Origin: Dongia rigui
Lineage (GTDB): Bacteria; Pseudomonadota; Alphaproteobacteria; Dongiales; Dongiaceae
Assembly (NCBI RefSeq): GCF_034044635.1
Contig: NZ_JAXCLX010000002.1
Coordinates: 248,001 to 312,000 of the forward strand
DNA: 64,000 nucleotides
Direction: 5' to 3'
Under the pieces are notes generated by a model. That model had not been told where the DNA came from. It searched no databases and was given only the letters and a program-made list of their open reading frames with translations. Numbering within the stretch: position 1 is the first letter of the stretch; every line of letters starts with the position of its first letter. The position numbers and the translations under genes are program-made. Below are positions 18,325-28,087 of this stretch, piece by piece.

Positions 18325-18357
18325 AACGGCGCCGGGGCAACCCGGCGCCGTTTTCTT
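18325..18357 (+). terminator. Rho-independent terminator after the OmpA-family gene
   Basis: A perfect 12-bp stem (AACGGCGCCGGG / CCCGGCGCCGTT) with a GCAA tetraloop is followed by TTTTCTTTT. It begins 26 nt after the stop codon of the lipoprotein gene. Confidence 0.9.
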
Positions 18358-18540
18358 TTGCCGACACGCCCGCTCCGTTGATTTCGTCTGGCGGCGACTG
18401 TTTCTGTCCTGTCGACGCTTCAACCGGGTTGCCGCCATATAAGCCCAGTCATTCCAGGGTCTTGGCGCTGTTGGATTCGCTGGTGCTTCCGATCTAAACT
18501 GCCGGCAAGCCGCCCAAGCGGCAGCAGCAAGGCTTACCTC

Positions 18541-18933
18541 ATGTATCAGCAGACCACCCGCAGCATCTCGGTCAGCGTCGAACCGACCTACCTCGATGAT
18601 CAATCCTCGCCGGACGAGGCCCATTTCGTCTGGAAATACCATGTGCGCATCGAGAACAAGGGCGAGTTGACAGTTCAGCTGCGCAACCGCTATTGGCGCA
18701 TTACGGACTCCCTTGGCCGCATTCAGGAAGTGCGCGGTGCCGGTGTCGTCGGCGAGCAGCCCGTGCTGCATCCCGGCGAGGCCTACGAATATACCAGCGG
18801 CACGCCGCTGAAGACCCCATCCGGAATCATGGTTGGCACGTATGAGATGGAGAGCGAGACGGGCGAGATGTTTGATATCGACATCCCGGCCTTTTCGCTC
18901 GACAGCCCGTATCAGCCAAAGCGCCTGAACTGA
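18541..18933 (+). CDS. apaG: ApaG family protein
   Basis: A 130-residue single-domain protein of fibronectin-like fold. The family motif GAGVVGEQPVLHPGEAYEYT (about residues 67-86) and the end GEMFDIDIPAFSLDSPY identify ApaG. The protein is conserved in proteobacteria and linked genetically to cobalt/magnesium resistance and Ap4A levels, but its biochemical role is not settled. The next gene, folE, starts 46 nt downstream and may be in the same unit. Confidence 0.92.
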   Translation: MYQQTTRSISVSVEPTYLDDQSSPDEAHFVWKYHVRIENKGELTVQLRNRYWRITDSLGRIQEVRGAGVVGEQPVLHPGEAYEYTSGTPLKTPSGIMVGTYEMESETGEMFDIDIPAFSLDSPYQPKRLN

Positions 18934-18979
18934 TCTTCTCGCGCCCCCATGAACGCCATTCCTTGAAAGGACAACGGCC

Positions 18980-19612
18980 GTGTCCAAGGCCCTGACAAAA
19001 TCCAAAACACCAGCAACCGGCTTGCCGAGTCAGGCAGAAGCCGAAGAAGCGGTGCGCACGCTGATCCGCTGGGCCGGCGACGACCCGACGCGCGAAGGCC
19101 TGATCGATACGCCGCGCCGTGTTGCCAAATCCTATCGCGAATTCTTCCGCGGCTACGAGCAGAACCCGACTGAGATCCTGTCGCGCACTTTTTCCGAAAC
19201 CGATGGCTATGACGAAATGATCGTCCTCAAGGACATTCGTTTTGAGAGTCATTGCGAGCATCACATGGCGCCGATCATCGGCCGTGCCCATATCGCCTAT
19301 CTGCCCAGGAAGCGCGTCGTCGGCATTTCCAAGCTGGCGCGTCTTCTCGAATGTTATGCCAAGCGCCTGCAGATCCAGGAAAAGCTGACGGCGCAGGTGG
19401 CCAACACGTTGAACGAGGAACTGCAGCCGCGCGGTGTGGCCGTGGTCATCGATGCCAGCCACCAATGCATGACGACGCGTGGCGTGCACAAGGCCGGCAC
19501 CTCCATGGTGACCAGCCGCATGCTGGGTGCCTTCCGCAACGACCCGTCGACCCGGCGCGAATTCCTGGCCTTCATCGGCCTGCCATCGGCGACGATCGGC
19601 TCCAGTTCATGA
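18980..19612 (+). CDS. folE: GTP cyclohydrolase I
   Basis: A 210-residue enzyme converting GTP to dihydroneopterin triphosphate, the first step of folate and pterin synthesis. Zinc ligands are seen as Cys and His in [20 protein letters not shown] (near residue 90) and Cys in [10 protein letters not shown] (near 162). [16 protein letters not shown] is the conserved N-terminal helix. It starts at a GTG preceded by GAAAGGACAACGGCC. The downstream deacylase gene follows after 13 nt. Confidence 0.95.
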   Translation: MSKALTKSKTPATGLPSQAEAEEAVRTLIRWAGDDPTREGLIDTPRRVAKSYREFFRGYEQNPTEILSRTFSETDGYDEMIVLKDIRFESHCEHHMAPIIGRAHIAYLPRKRVVGISKLARLLECYAKRLQIQEKLTAQVANTLNEELQPRGVAVVIDASHQCMTTRGVHKAGTSMVTSRMLGAFRNDPSTRREFLAFIGLPSATIGSSS

Positions 19613-19625
19613 GCTTGGTGGCAGC

Positions 19626-20783
19626 ATGAACGACGCGTTTGTCGGCATTCTCGATCGGCTGATCGGCTTCGACACGGTTTCGGCGCGCTCGAACCTGTCG
19701 CTGATCCATTGGATCGGCGACTACCTGAAGCAGCATGGTGCAACGGTCGAAATCGTGCCGGCGCCGGATGGGCAGCCAAAGGCCAATCTCTGGGCGACCA
19801 TCGGTCCGAAGAAGGATGGCGGTATCGTCCTTTCCGGACATACCGATGTGGTGCCGGTCGAGGGCCAGCCTTGGACCAGCGACCCGTTCAAGCTGATCGA
19901 GACCGACAAGCGTTTCATCGGGCGGGGCACCAGCGACATGAAGGGTTTCATTGCGCTGTGCCTCGCGCTGGTGCCGGACATGGCGGCCAAGCCGTTGCAG
20001 ACGCCGCTTCACTTTGCCTTCTCATACGACGAAGAGTTGGGTTGTCTTGGCGCCCCCCATCTCCTCAAGGCGATCGGCGAGAAACTGCCGCAGCCGCGCA
20101 TTGCGATCATCGGCGAGCCAACCGGCATGAAGCTCGGCGTGCGTCACAAGGGTGTCTATTCCTTCGAGACGCATGTCACCGGCAAGGACGGTCATTCCAG
20201 CCAACCGGAACGTGGCCTCAATGCCATTCTCCTCGCCGCAGAAGTGATGGGCGAAATGGCGCGCATCTATCGCGGCATCCAGGAGAATGGGCCATTCGAT
20301 CGCAGCTTCGATCCGCCGCATTGCTCGTTCAACATCGGCAATGTCGATGGCGGCACGGCGGTCAATATCATTGCCCGCGAATGCCGCTTCTTGTGGGACT
20401 TCCGTGCCATTCCTGGTGGTCATCCGGACCAGATCCTGGTGCCGCTCAGGGCCTTCATCGAAAAGCGCCTCGGCGAGTTGCGCCAATCGCAGCCGCTGGC
20501 CGATATCGTCATCACGCCACGCGTTTCGGCGCCACCCCTGGTGGAAGAGCACGAATCTGCGGCCGAGGCGCTGCTGAAGCATCTGACCGGCGCCAACGAC
20601 ACGGTGAGCCTTCCTTACGCCACCGAAGCCGGGCAGTTCCAGCAGGCCGGCATGTCGGCCATCGTTTGCGGCCCGGGTCACATCGCCCAGGCGCATCAGC
20701 CGGACGAGTTCATCGACAAGGAACAGCTGGCGGCGGGCGATGCCTTCCTTCGGCGCCTGATTGATTGGGCGCGAGTGAATTGA
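19626..20783 (+). CDS. argE: Acetylornithine deacetylase-like M20 peptidase
   Basis: A 385-residue M20 metalloenzyme. LSGHTDVVPVEGQPW near residue 71 gives the first metal His and Asp, RGTSDMKGF the next Asp, and YDEELGCLGAP near 135 the catalytic glutamates; the final ligand is near GPGHIAQAHQPDEFI. The C-terminal HQPDEF is typical of ArgE, which hydrolyses N-acetylornithine to ornithine in arginine synthesis. The start is ATG 19626; a longer frame runs back into folE. Other N-acyl substrates cannot be excluded from sequence. Confidence 0.82.
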   Translation: MNDAFVGILDRLIGFDTVSARSNLSLIHWIGDYLKQHGATVEIVPAPDGQPKANLWATIGPKKDGGIVLSGHTDVVPVEGQPWTSDPFKLIETDKRFIGRGTSDMKGFIALCLALVPDMAAKPLQTPLHFAFSYDEELGCLGAPHLLKAIGEKLPQPRIAIIGEPTGMKLGVRHKGVYSFETHVTGKDGHSSQPERGLNAILLAAEVMGEMARIYRGIQENGPFDRSFDPPHCSFNIGNVDGGTAVNIIARECRFLWDFRAIPGGHPDQILVPLRAFIEKRLGELRQSQPLADIVITPRVSAPPLVEEHESAAEALLKHLTGANDTVSLPYATEAGQFQQAGMSAIVCGPGHIAQAHQPDEFIDKEQLAAGDAFLRRLIDWARVN

Positions 20784-20790
20784 CCAAGCC

Positions 20791-21666
20791 ATGAGTCTGC
20801 TGCGGCAATATCGGCGTTACGCGCCGCCGGATCTCCAGCGCTATTGCCGGTTCGTGGTTGCAGGACGCCATGTCGGTTGGGTGAAGCCTGTTCTGGCAAA
20901 AGAACTCGCTGGCCGCGCCGATGTCTTTCAAATGGCCGGTGCCGATCTGAAGATGCAGCCCGCCTTGGCGGACGCCGCGCAGCGCAGTACCGCGATGGCT
21001 TCCGTCCTTGAGGACCTGCGTGCTCAAGGGCGGATCCCGGGTTGGCGCAGCGAGCTCTATCCAGTCAACCAGTCATTCGGCGAGACGCCCCTGCTGGTGA
21101 TGGAGCGTGCCGCGGCACCGCTTTTCGGTGTCGCCGCCTATGGCGTCAATCTCAATGGCTTCGTCGGCCGCGGCTGGGAAATGAAGATCTGGGTTGCGCG
21201 TCGCGCGCCGACCAAATCGGTCGATCCCAACATGCTGGATCTCGTGGTCGGTGGTGGCCAGCCCTTGGGCCTGACACCGGCCGAGAACCTGCTGAAGGAA
21301 TGCCAGGAGGAGGCGGGCATCCCCGCCGCCATTGCCGAGCGGGCGCTGCCCGTCGGCATCGTCACCCTGCTGATCGAAGCTGGCGAGGGCCTGCGTGTCG
21401 GCCAGCAGTTCAACTTCGACCTCGAATTGCCGGAGAGCTTCACGCCGCAGAACCAGGATGGCGAAGTCGCCGGCTTCGAACTCGTGCCGGTCTCCGAACT
21501 GATCCATCGCCTGCGCTCGGCTGATGATTTCATGTACGATATCGCACTCGTCCTCATAGATTTCCTGATCCGCCACGGTTTCGTCGGGCCGGAGGAACGG
21601 GATTACCTGCCCCTCATCGCTGGTCTGCGGCGACCGATTCCTTTCGCCATGGAGCCTGTGGCATGA
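20791..21666 (+). CDS. DUF4743 / Nudix hydrolase (copy 1)
   Basis: A 291-residue protein with an N-terminal DUF4743-type half (PLFGVAAYGVNLNGFV) and a Nudix half. The Nudix box is GQPLGLTPAENLLKECQEEA (near residue 155), with Lys in place of the usual Arg. Homologues resemble plant and yeast thiamine-pyrophosphate-type Nudix proteins. It starts 7 nt after argE and overlaps the next, paralogous gene by 4 nt. The substrate is unknown. Confidence 0.78.
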   Translation: MSLLRQYRRYAPPDLQRYCRFVVAGRHVGWVKPVLAKELAGRADVFQMAGADLKMQPALADAAQRSTAMASVLEDLRAQGRIPGWRSELYPVNQSFGETPLLVMERAAAPLFGVAAYGVNLNGFVGRGWEMKIWVARRAPTKSVDPNMLDLVVGGGQPLGLTPAENLLKECQEEAGIPAAIAERALPVGIVTLLIEAGEGLRVGQQFNFDLELPESFTPQNQDGEVAGFELVPVSELIHRLRSADDFMYDIALVLIDFLIRHGFVGPEERDYLPLIAGLRRPIPFAMEPVA

Positions 21667-22514
21667 GCCTGCTCGATCGCATCGAGGCCTGCCACCGCCA
21701 CGACATCTCCCGCTATCTGCCGTTCGGCGTCGGTGCGGCGCAGATCGGCCATATGCGGCGCGACATGGCGCAGGAATTGCGCCGCTTTCCCAGCGTCTTT
21801 CGCGTCGGCGCGTCCGACGTGCGGGTTGCCGAGCATCTCGATACGTTCGACTACCGCTCGGCGGCAATCGATTCAGTTATGCGCGAGTTGCGCCAGGAGG
21901 GTTTCATTCGCGGCTGGCGTGACGAGCTTTTCACCGTTGCCGCGCAATATGGCGCCGAGCCGCTGTTCGATCTCGAACGCGCCGGCGTGCCGCTGTTCGG
22001 CGTCAAGGCCTATGGCGTGCATCTCAACGGCTATGTGAAGCGCGATGGCGAGATCTGGCTGTGGGTCGGCAGGCGCGCGGCCGATCGGCCGATCGAGCCG
22101 GGCAAGCTCGATCATCTGGTGGCCGGTGGATTGCCGTCAGGTGTCAAGCCCTTCGACAACCTCATCAAGGAAGCTGCCGAGGAAGCGTCGATTCCCAAGG
22201 AACTGGCGCGCCGCGCCCGGCCTTGCGGTGCCTTGAGCTATCGCATGGAGCTTGACGGCTGCCTGCGCGACGACACGCTCTTCACCTATGATCTGGAATT
22301 GCCGGCCGATTTCGTGCCGAAGAACCATGATGGCGAGATCGCCGACTTCCGGCTGCTGCCATTGTCCGAGGTCGAGCGCCTGTTAGCCGAGACGAATGAT
22401 TTCAAATTCAATGTCGGCCTGGTCATCATCGACTTCCTCATTCGCCACGGCTATCTGACACCTGAACGCCCGGATTACGTCCAACTGGCGATGGGACTGT
22501 CGCGCCGGCCCTGA
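21663..22514 (+). CDS. DUF4743 / Nudix hydrolase (copy 2)
   Basis: A 283-residue paralogue of the preceding gene, sharing PLFGVKAYGVHLNGYV, the Nudix region GLPSGVKPFDNLIKEAAEEA and the tail VIIDFLIRHGYLTPERPDY. The Nudix box is more degenerate than in copy 1: Asp stands at the position of the first Glu and Ser at the usual Gly of the EExGU end. The start ATG overlaps the stop of copy 1 (ATGA), so translation is coupled. The pair looks like a tandem duplication that has diverged. Confidence 0.78.
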   Translation: MSLLDRIEACHRHDISRYLPFGVGAAQIGHMRRDMAQELRRFPSVFRVGASDVRVAEHLDTFDYRSAAIDSVMRELRQEGFIRGWRDELFTVAAQYGAEPLFDLERAGVPLFGVKAYGVHLNGYVKRDGEIWLWVGRRAADRPIEPGKLDHLVAGGLPSGVKPFDNLIKEAAEEASIPKELARRARPCGALSYRMELDGCLRDDTLFTYDLELPADFVPKNHDGEIADFRLLPLSEVERLLAETNDFKFNVGLVIIDFLIRHGYLTPERPDYVQLAMGLSRRP

Positions 22515-22520
22515 CCTCCT

Positions 22521-22555
22521 CAAAAAGAAAATGCCCGGCCGTGTGGCCGGGCATT
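22521..22555 (-). terminator. Terminator for the terC gene
   Basis: An 11-bp perfect stem (AATGCCCGGCC / GGCCGGGCATT) with a GTGT loop lies between the Nudix pair and terC. On the minus strand the stem is followed by TTTCTTTTTG, so it terminates leftward terC transcription; the plus side has no T run. Confidence 0.8.
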
Positions 22556-22581
22556 GAGCATTTCAGGGATACGGTTCGTGC

Positions 22582-23280
22582 TTAGCCGCCATTGACCATG
22601 GGGGCCACTTCCGCCCAGCCGCGCCAGATCATTTCGGCGGCCACGTAGAAGATCACGGCAAGACCGATATAGGCGATCCAGTGATAGCGCTTCAGCAGCT
22701 TGGCGATGACCGAGGCGGCGAGGCCCATCAACGCGACCGACAGAATGAGGCCGAATACCAGGACGTTGGGGTGCTCATGGGCGGCGCCGGCAACGGCCAG
22801 GACGTTGTCGAGGGACATCGATACGTCGGCGATGACGATCTGCACGATGGCCTGGCGCATGGTCTTGGCCGGCGCCGAGCCGGGCAGGGCACCTTGACCT
22901 TCTTCCAGATCGGCTCTTTCGGCGGCACTCATCTTTTCACCGGCACGGAGCTTTGCCTTGCGGTTCTCGCGGCGCTGATGCTCAAGCTCACGCCAGAACT
23001 TCCAGCACACCCACAGCAGCAGGATGCCGCCGGCCAGTGTCAGGCCGATGATGGACAGCAGGTATGTCGTGCCCAGCGCGAAACAGATGCGCATGACCGT
23101 CGCAGCGGCGATACCGATCAGGATAACCTTGGTGCGCTGGTGCGAGGGCAGGCCGGCTGCGGCCATGCCGACGACGATCGCGTTGTCGCCGGCAAGCACT
23201 AGGTCGATGAGAATGACCTGACCGAAGGCGATCATTTCGGGGCCGGTCAGCAGGCTGATAAGGTATTGCGTGTCGAACAT
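22582..23280 (-). CDS. TerC family membrane protein
   Basis: A 232-residue protein with about seven membrane segments. The paired acidic motifs DLVLAGDNAIVVGMAA (near residue 26) and ADVSMSLDNVLAVAGAAHEH (near 150) are those of the TerC/YjbE/Alx family, which is linked to manganese export and tellurite resistance. A charged cytoplasmic loop (ELEHQRRENRKAKLRAGEKM) separates the halves. It lies 40 nt downstream of gluQ on the same strand and may be cotranscribed. No manganese riboswitch was recognised in that gap. Confidence 0.88.
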   Translation of the reverse strand: MFDTQYLISLLTGPEMIAFGQVILIDLVLAGDNAIVVGMAAAGLPSHQRTKVILIGIAAATVMRICFALGTTYLLSIIGLTLAGGILLLWVCWKFWRELEHQRRENRKAKLRAGEKMSAAERADLEEGQGALPGSAPAKTMRQAIVQIVIADVSMSLDNVLAVAGAAHEHPNVLVFGLILSVALMGLAASVIAKLLKRYHWIAYIGLAVIFYVAAEMIWRGWAEVAPMVNGG

Positions 23281-23320
23281 TCACATACTGCTTTGCTTGG
23301 GTGAAAATCTGGGGTGAAAA

Positions 23321-24178
23321 CTAAGCACGAAAAATCGGATCGGCGTAACCGATCATGGTCCGCACCTCGGCAGCGCTCGTTCCACTGTCACGCATGGAGC
23401 GCAGGCTGGGCGCGCCGGCACGTTTGGCCAGGCGCTGCCCGGCCGCATCGGCGAGCAGGCGATGATGCGCATAGGCCGGAACCGGAAGCGCCAGCAGGGC
23501 TTGCAGCAGCCGATGGACATGGGTGGACGGCAGCAGGTCTTCGGCGCGCGTCACCAGCGTCACACCTTGCAGCGCGTCGTCGAGCGTGACGCAAAGATGG
23601 TAGGAGCAGGGCGTATCGCGCCGGGCCAGCACAACATCGCCCAGCACTTCCGGCTGTGCGGAAATCCTGCCGGCATGCTCGTCGGTGAAAGCGAGGTTGC
23701 CGGAAAGGACGCGCGCCTTGGCAACATCGAGGCGCAGGACAAAGGGCAGGCCGGCCGCCTGTTTCTCGGCGATGAGCGCTGGGTCGAGGTGACGACAAGT
23801 GCCGGGATAGACCGGCCCGTCCGGCCCCTGCGGGGCGCTCGTCGCGGCCGCGATATCCTTGCGGCTGCAAAAGCAGGGATAGATGACGCCCAGGGTCTGA
23901 AGCTTGTCGAGGGCCGCCTGGTAATCGGCAAAATGGTCGGATTGCCGCCGCACCTCGCCGTCCCAATCAAGGCCGAGCCAGGAGAGATCCTCAAGCAACG
24001 CCGCCTCGAATTCCGGTCGGCAGCGCGTCTGGTCGATGTCCTCGATGCGCAACAAAAACCTTCCCCCCACCGCTCGCGCCCTGGTCCAGCCGTCCAGCGC
24101 CGAGAAAGCGTGGCCGAGATGAAGATATCCGGTGGGGCTTGGCGCGAAGCGAGTGACTAGCGGCGGCATAAAGGCCAT
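23321..24178 (-). CDS. gluQ: Glutamyl-Q tRNA(Asp) synthetase
   Basis: A 285-residue truncated glutamyl-tRNA synthetase paralogue. TRFAPSPTGYLHLGHAFSAL is the HIGH region and RLAKRAGAPSLRSM replaces the KMSK loop; zinc-type cysteines lie in YPCFCSRKDI and YPGTCRH. It lacks the anticodon-binding C-terminal half, as expected for GluQ-RS, which attaches glutamate to queuosine of tRNA-Asp. Two ATG codons (24178 and 24169) are possible starts and neither has a clear ribosome-binding site. Confidence 0.9.
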   Translation of the reverse strand: MAFMPPLVTRFAPSPTGYLHLGHAFSALDGWTRARAVGGRFLLRIEDIDQTRCRPEFEAALLEDLSWLGLDWDGEVRRQSDHFADYQAALDKLQTLGVIYPCFCSRKDIAAATSAPQGPDGPVYPGTCRHLDPALIAEKQAAGLPFVLRLDVAKARVLSGNLAFTDEHAGRISAQPEVLGDVVLARRDTPCSYHLCVTLDDALQGVTLVTRAEDLLPSTHVHRLLQALLALPVPAYAHHRLLADAAGQRLAKRAGAPSLRSMRDSGTSAAEVRTMIGYADPIFRA

Positions 24179-24251
24179 AGGTAAGCAGCAGACCTGCCTC
24201 GCGCAACCGCCCTGGCGCTTTTTGACCTTAAAAAATGAGGAAAAACGCCTG

Positions 24252-24803
24252 TCAGCCGTCGATTCCGGCCTTCAAGCCCTCGAACCAGGCCCGTCTGGCG
24301 CCGATTTCCGCGATTTCGAGGTCCAGCCAGGAGGGCAGGTGGCCGCCGTCGGTCGCGACCGGCTCATAGGCGCGCAAATCACGCAGCCGCCCGAGCTCCT
24401 TGTCGCAAGCTTCGATCATCAGATCGAGCTGCCCGCGCTGGTCCTCAGCGGAAAGACTGCCCAGAAAATGGACCTTAAAGGCGATGATCAGCTTGTTGAC
24501 CTCGCCCATGGGGCCGCGGAGGCGGGTCGTCATCAGCCGGCGGAGTTCCGTGCGTCCGTCAGCCGTGAGCCGCATCATCTGCGATTCTGCCGGCGGCGTG
24601 GGGTCGATTGCCTCAATGAGGCCTTCGATCTTGAAGAGCTCGAGAGAAGGCCCCAGCAGCTCCAGGGAGGGGCCGGCGATGCGCCCCACAAAGTGCCGGA
24701 TCTCGCGCGCGAGATCGGCATAGCTGCGCTCGCGCTGCCACAGCAGGCCAAGGGCGGCGAGGCGGATCGCTTCGGAGGGTATGAGGCTGTTGTCTTTGTA
24801 CAT
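24252..24803 (-). CDS. PadR-like winged-helix regulator (putative)
   Basis: A 183-residue protein. Residues 8-75 (SEAIRLAALGLLWQRERSYA to MMRLTADGRTELRRLM) have the layout of a PadR winged helix: helix, recognition region and a wing ending in LTADG. The C-terminal half is helical and acidic, as in the PadR/Vir family dimerisation arm. The repeated GPSLELLGPSLELF stretch is notable. It sits alone between gluQ and the ion channel; a target cannot be named. Confidence 0.55.
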   Translation of the reverse strand: MYKDNSLIPSEAIRLAALGLLWQRERSYADLAREIRHFVGRIAGPSLELLGPSLELFKIEGLIEAIDPTPPAESQMMRLTADGRTELRRLMTTRLRGPMGEVNKLIIAFKVHFLGSLSAEDQRGQLDLMIEACDKELGRLRDLRAYEPVATDGGHLPSWLDLEIAEIGARRAWFEGLKAGIDG

Positions 24804-24934
24804 TCAAGCTCGGTGGCAAATGGTCGCAAGTGGAGCCAGATTTGCCGGGGCTAAGCGTTCTCAACGCTTTGCTAAGTTCTGCTCCTTAGATATGAGGGTT
24901 TAACGCGTTTACTGGCGAAGCGGAAGCGGCTCGG

Positions 24935-25381
24935 ATGTTCCTGGTAACTATCTTGTTCGGATCCGGATTGGTCCTCCTGGCCATCGGCATCCATTATGAA
25001 GTTCTGCGGCTGGTTGCCAGCTACCTGATGCCGCGCATGGAGATCGTGTCGCGTCGCGCGCATGTGATGGTCGGCGTCATCTCCTGCATGGCGGCGCATA
25101 CGATCGAGATTTGGGGATTCGCCGCGGCCTATTGGCTGGTGCATTACACCGATCTCGAGCTGGGCTTTGCCGACGAACACCGACGTACCTTTGTGGATTA
25201 TCTGAATTTCTCAGCTGAATCATATACTTCGCTGGGTTTTGGCGATGCCGAGATGCTGACCCCGGGCATGCGCCTGCTGGCCGGAATCGAGGCGCTGGCC
25301 GGCCTCGTCCTCATTGCCTGGAGTGCCTCCTTTACCTATTTCCTGATGACCCAGTATTGGGGCGGCCGAACCAGGGGTTAG
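24935..25381 (+). CDS. Two-TM potassium-channel-like protein
   Basis: A 148-residue protein with four hydrophobic segments: residues 1-30, 45-70, the pore region and 112-135. The pore helix and filter FSAESYTSLGFGD (filter near residue 99) match the TxGxGD signature of the two-TM ion channel family, with LGFG in place of the common GYG. No cytoplasmic regulatory domain is present. The ATG is preceded by CGGAAGCGGCTCGG. It is probably an inner-membrane cation channel of low characterisation. Confidence 0.75.
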   Translation: MFLVTILFGSGLVLLAIGIHYEVLRLVASYLMPRMEIVSRRAHVMVGVISCMAAHTIEIWGFAAAYWLVHYTDLELGFADEHRRTFVDYLNFSAESYTSLGFGDAEMLTPGMRLLAGIEALAGLVLIAWSASFTYFLMTQYWGGRTRG

Positions 25382-25551
25382 CAGCTATGCGCCGGCGGAG
25401 ACCCTATACGCGCCAAGCGTTTGACCCATGCCCCGATAGCGGTTGTGCGGTGCAGCAGTATCGGACAGAATGTCGCGCCTAAAACAGCGTAATGCGAACT
25501 GGCGACGGGGCTGACGGGCCACAACGTCGCCCGGCACGAGGGAGGCGAAAA

Positions 25552-26403
25552 ATGAGCGTCCATGCCAGCGGCAGCAATGAAGGTGCGGTCCTGAAGCGCC
25601 TGTCGGTGCCGGAATTCGCCGCCCGCAAAGGCAAAGAGCCGCTCGTCTGCCTGACCGCCTACACAATGCCGATGGCGCAGCGCCTCGATTCCCATGTCGA
25701 TTTGCTCATGGTGGGCGATTCGCTCGGCATGGTTCTCTATGGCTTTGAGACGACCTTGCCGGTGACGCTGGAGATGATGATCCAGCATGGCGCCGCTGTC
25801 GTGCGTGGCTCGAAGACATCGATGGTCGTCGTCGACATGCCTTTTGGCAGCTATCAGGAAAGCCCTGAACAGGCTTTTCGCTCGGCCGCCCGCATCATGA
25901 AGGAGACGGGCTGCCAGGCGGTGAAGCTCGAAGGCGGTCGTGAGATGGCCGATACGGTGGCGTTCCTCGCCAAGCGCGGCGTGCCGGTGATGGGCCATGT
26001 CGGCCTCACGCCGCAATCGGTGAACACGCTGGGCGGTTTCCGCGCCCGCGGCCGCGGTGACCAGGAAGCCGCCACCATCGTTGCCGACGCGGTGGCCGTT
26101 GCCGAAGCCGGTGCTTTCTCTGTCGTGCTCGAAGGCGTGATGGAGCAGATCGCGCAGGTCGTCACCGCGCGTGTTACCGTTCCGGTGATCGGCATCGGCG
26201 CTTCGGCTGCCTGCGACGGGCAGGTCCTGGTGGCGGAAGATATCCTTGGCCTCTTCAGTGCCTTCAAGCCGCGCTTCGTGAAGCGCTATGCCGAGCTTGG
26301 CAACGAGATCGAAGAGGCGGCGGAGCGTTATGCAAAGGACGTGCGCGCGCGTTCCTTCCCCGGCCCCGAGAACATCTTCGGCGCCATCAAGAAGCACGGC
26401 TGA
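25552..26403 (+). CDS. panB: 3-Methyl-2-oxobutanoate hydroxymethyltransferase
   Basis: A 283-residue TIM-barrel enzyme that forms ketopantoate from 2-ketoisovalerate and methylene-tetrahydrofolate in pantothenate synthesis. [27 protein letters not shown] (metal Asp), [11 protein letters not shown] and [17 protein letters not shown] are the family landmarks. The start is ATG 25552 after GGGAGGCGAAAA; the open frame extends 60 nt upstream without homology. It is followed 24 nt later by panC, so the two form a pan operon. Confidence 0.95.
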   Translation: MSVHASGSNEGAVLKRLSVPEFAARKGKEPLVCLTAYTMPMAQRLDSHVDLLMVGDSLGMVLYGFETTLPVTLEMMIQHGAAVVRGSKTSMVVVDMPFGSYQESPEQAFRSAARIMKETGCQAVKLEGGREMADTVAFLAKRGVPVMGHVGLTPQSVNTLGGFRARGRGDQEAATIVADAVAVAEAGAFSVVLEGVMEQIAQVVTARVTVPVIGIGASAACDGQVLVAEDILGLFSAFKPRFVKRYAELGNEIEEAAERYAKDVRARSFPGPENIFGAIKKHG

Positions 26404-26427
26404 ACCGGCGGCTCTAAAACATCATCC

Positions 26428-27276
26428 ATGACCATGCTGCCCATCGCCCGCCGCGTCGCCGATCTGCGCGCCCGCATCGCTGATATCCGCCGCACAGGCG
26501 GCACGATCGGCCTGGTGCCGACCATGGGCGCCTTGCATGAGGGGCATCTGACGCTGGTGCGTCGCGCCAAGGCAGAGAACAGCCATGCGATCGCAACGCT
26601 TTTCGTCAATCCAACCCAGTTCGGGCCGAATGAGGATCTCTCGGCTTATCCGCGCGACGAAGCCAGCGATGCCGCAAAGCTCACGGATGTCGGGTGCGAT
26701 CTGCTCTTCGCACCCGATGTGACGGAAATGTACCCGGCCGGTTTCACGACATCGGTGACAGTCGGCGGCATCACCGCGCATCTCGACGGCGTGGCGCGGC
26801 CCGGCCATTTCGGTGGCGTTGCTACCATCGTCTCGAAACTGCTGCTGCAGAGCCTGCCGGACCGCGCCTATTTCGGCGAGAAGGACTTCCAGCAATTGCA
26901 GGTGATCCGGCGTTTGGCGCGCGATCTCGACATGCCTGTGGAAATTGTCGGCGTGCCGACCGTGCGCGAAGCAGACGGCCTCGCCATGTCGTCGCGCAAT
27001 CGCTATTTGTCGCCAGCCGAGCGCGCACAAGCAGCGTTGCTGCCGCGGATCCTGGCCGAGACTGCCAAGCAGCTGGCCTCGGCTGCCGACGCGGCGCCCA
27101 TTCTGGCTGAGGCCACGGCCAAGCTGCTTCAGGGCGGCTTCGCGCGCGTGGACTACGTAGCGCTATGTGATGAAACGACTCTTGCGCCGATCGAGCGCGC
27201 GCAAAGCGGCAGCCGCCTATTCGCCGCGGCCCATATCGGCCGCACGCGTCTCATCGACAACTGGCCGGTGGCTTAG
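26428..27276 (+). CDS. panC: Pantothenate synthetase
   Basis: A 282-residue ligase joining pantoate and beta-alanine with [23 protein letters not shown] near residue 30 carries the HxGH nucleotide motif, [18 protein letters not shown] and [16 protein letters not shown] follow, and the KMSK-like [13 protein letters not shown] is near 190. It lies in tandem with panB. Its stop overlaps the 3' end of the convergent gpt gene by 4 nt. Confidence 0.95.
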   Translation: MTMLPIARRVADLRARIADIRRTGGTIGLVPTMGALHEGHLTLVRRAKAENSHAIATLFVNPTQFGPNEDLSAYPRDEASDAAKLTDVGCDLLFAPDVTEMYPAGFTTSVTVGGITAHLDGVARPGHFGGVATIVSKLLLQSLPDRAYFGEKDFQQLQVIRRLARDLDMPVEIVGVPTVREADGLAMSSRNRYLSPAERAQAALLPRILAETAKQLASAADAAPILAEATAKLLQGGFARVDYVALCDETTLAPIERAQSGSRLFAAAHIGRTRLIDNWPVA

Positions 27277-27752
27277 CCGCGCTTCTGCTTGGCGATCGGC
27301 TGCGCGAATTGCAGTTCGATGTCCCAGGGGAAATAGATCCAGGTATCCTGCGACACTTCGGTGACGAAGGTGTCGACCAGGGGTCGGCCCGAGGGCTTGG
27401 CGTAGATCGTGGCAAAGTGCGCCTTGGGCAGCATATCGCGCACGACTCGCGCGGTACGGCCGGTATCGACCAGATCGTCGATGATGAGCCAGCCTTCGCC
27501 ATCGCCGGGCACTTCCTTCAGCACCTTGATCTGGCCTTGCGCGTGATCGTCGGAATAGCTCTGCATGCAGACCGTGTCGATGAGGCGCACGTCGAGCTCG
27601 CGGGCAATGATGGCTGCCGGCACCAGGCCGCCGCGCGTCACCGCGACGATGCCGTTGAACGGCCCCTGCTCGATGAGGCGCCAAGCCAGCGCCTTGGCAT
27701 TCCGGTGCAGTTCCTCCCAGGAAACGGGAAAGGTCTTTTGCGGATCGGACAT
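27273..27752 (-). CDS. gpt: Xanthine phosphoribosyltransferase
   Basis: A 159-residue type I phosphoribosyltransferase. The PRPP-binding motif is [20 protein letters not shown] near residue 88, [19 protein letters not shown] is the upstream loop and [11 protein letters not shown] is typical of the Gpt C-terminus. It salvages xanthine, guanine or hypoxanthine with PRPP. It converges on panC with a 4-nt overlap. Confidence 0.92.
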   Translation of the reverse strand: MSDPQKTFPVSWEELHRNAKALAWRLIEQGPFNGIVAVTRGGLVPAAIIARELDVRLIDTVCMQSYSDDHAQGQIKVLKEVPGDGEGWLIIDDLVDTGRTARVVRDMLPKAHFATIYAKPSGRPLVDTFVTEVSQDTWIYFPWDIELQFAQPIAKQKRG

Positions 27753-28087
27753 CTATCTCTCACCCCTGGGTTGGCGCGCCGGAACGCATTGACCGGCTGA
27801 TCGTTCTCATGCATTAGCCCAAGCCGTCCGGGGCGGCAATTCCCGGATCGACGGGCCGCCTCTAAGGCGGAGTCGTCCCCGAAGTCAAGGGGGAATATTG
27901 CAGTGCAAAAACCCTATTGCGCGAGGGGCGGGCCGATGACAGGATGCGCCGCTTTCACGGGCAGGACAGGCCCAGTTCAGCAAGGGATGGATAATCATCT
28001 TGTCTCCGCGCCGGCTGCCCGGAAGGGCGCCGCGGGTCAAAGCGGCCAACCAAGCTGGGGCCGGATGCAAGATGCCACCGACCATAC
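27753..28087. other. Intergenic region upstream of gpt and kup
   Basis: This 335-nt stretch separates the divergent gpt and kup starts and must hold both promoters. I see no convincing gene, no c-di-AMP riboswitch core and no clear terminator. A short open frame on the plus strand running into kup has no recognisable content. Confidence 0.5.
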
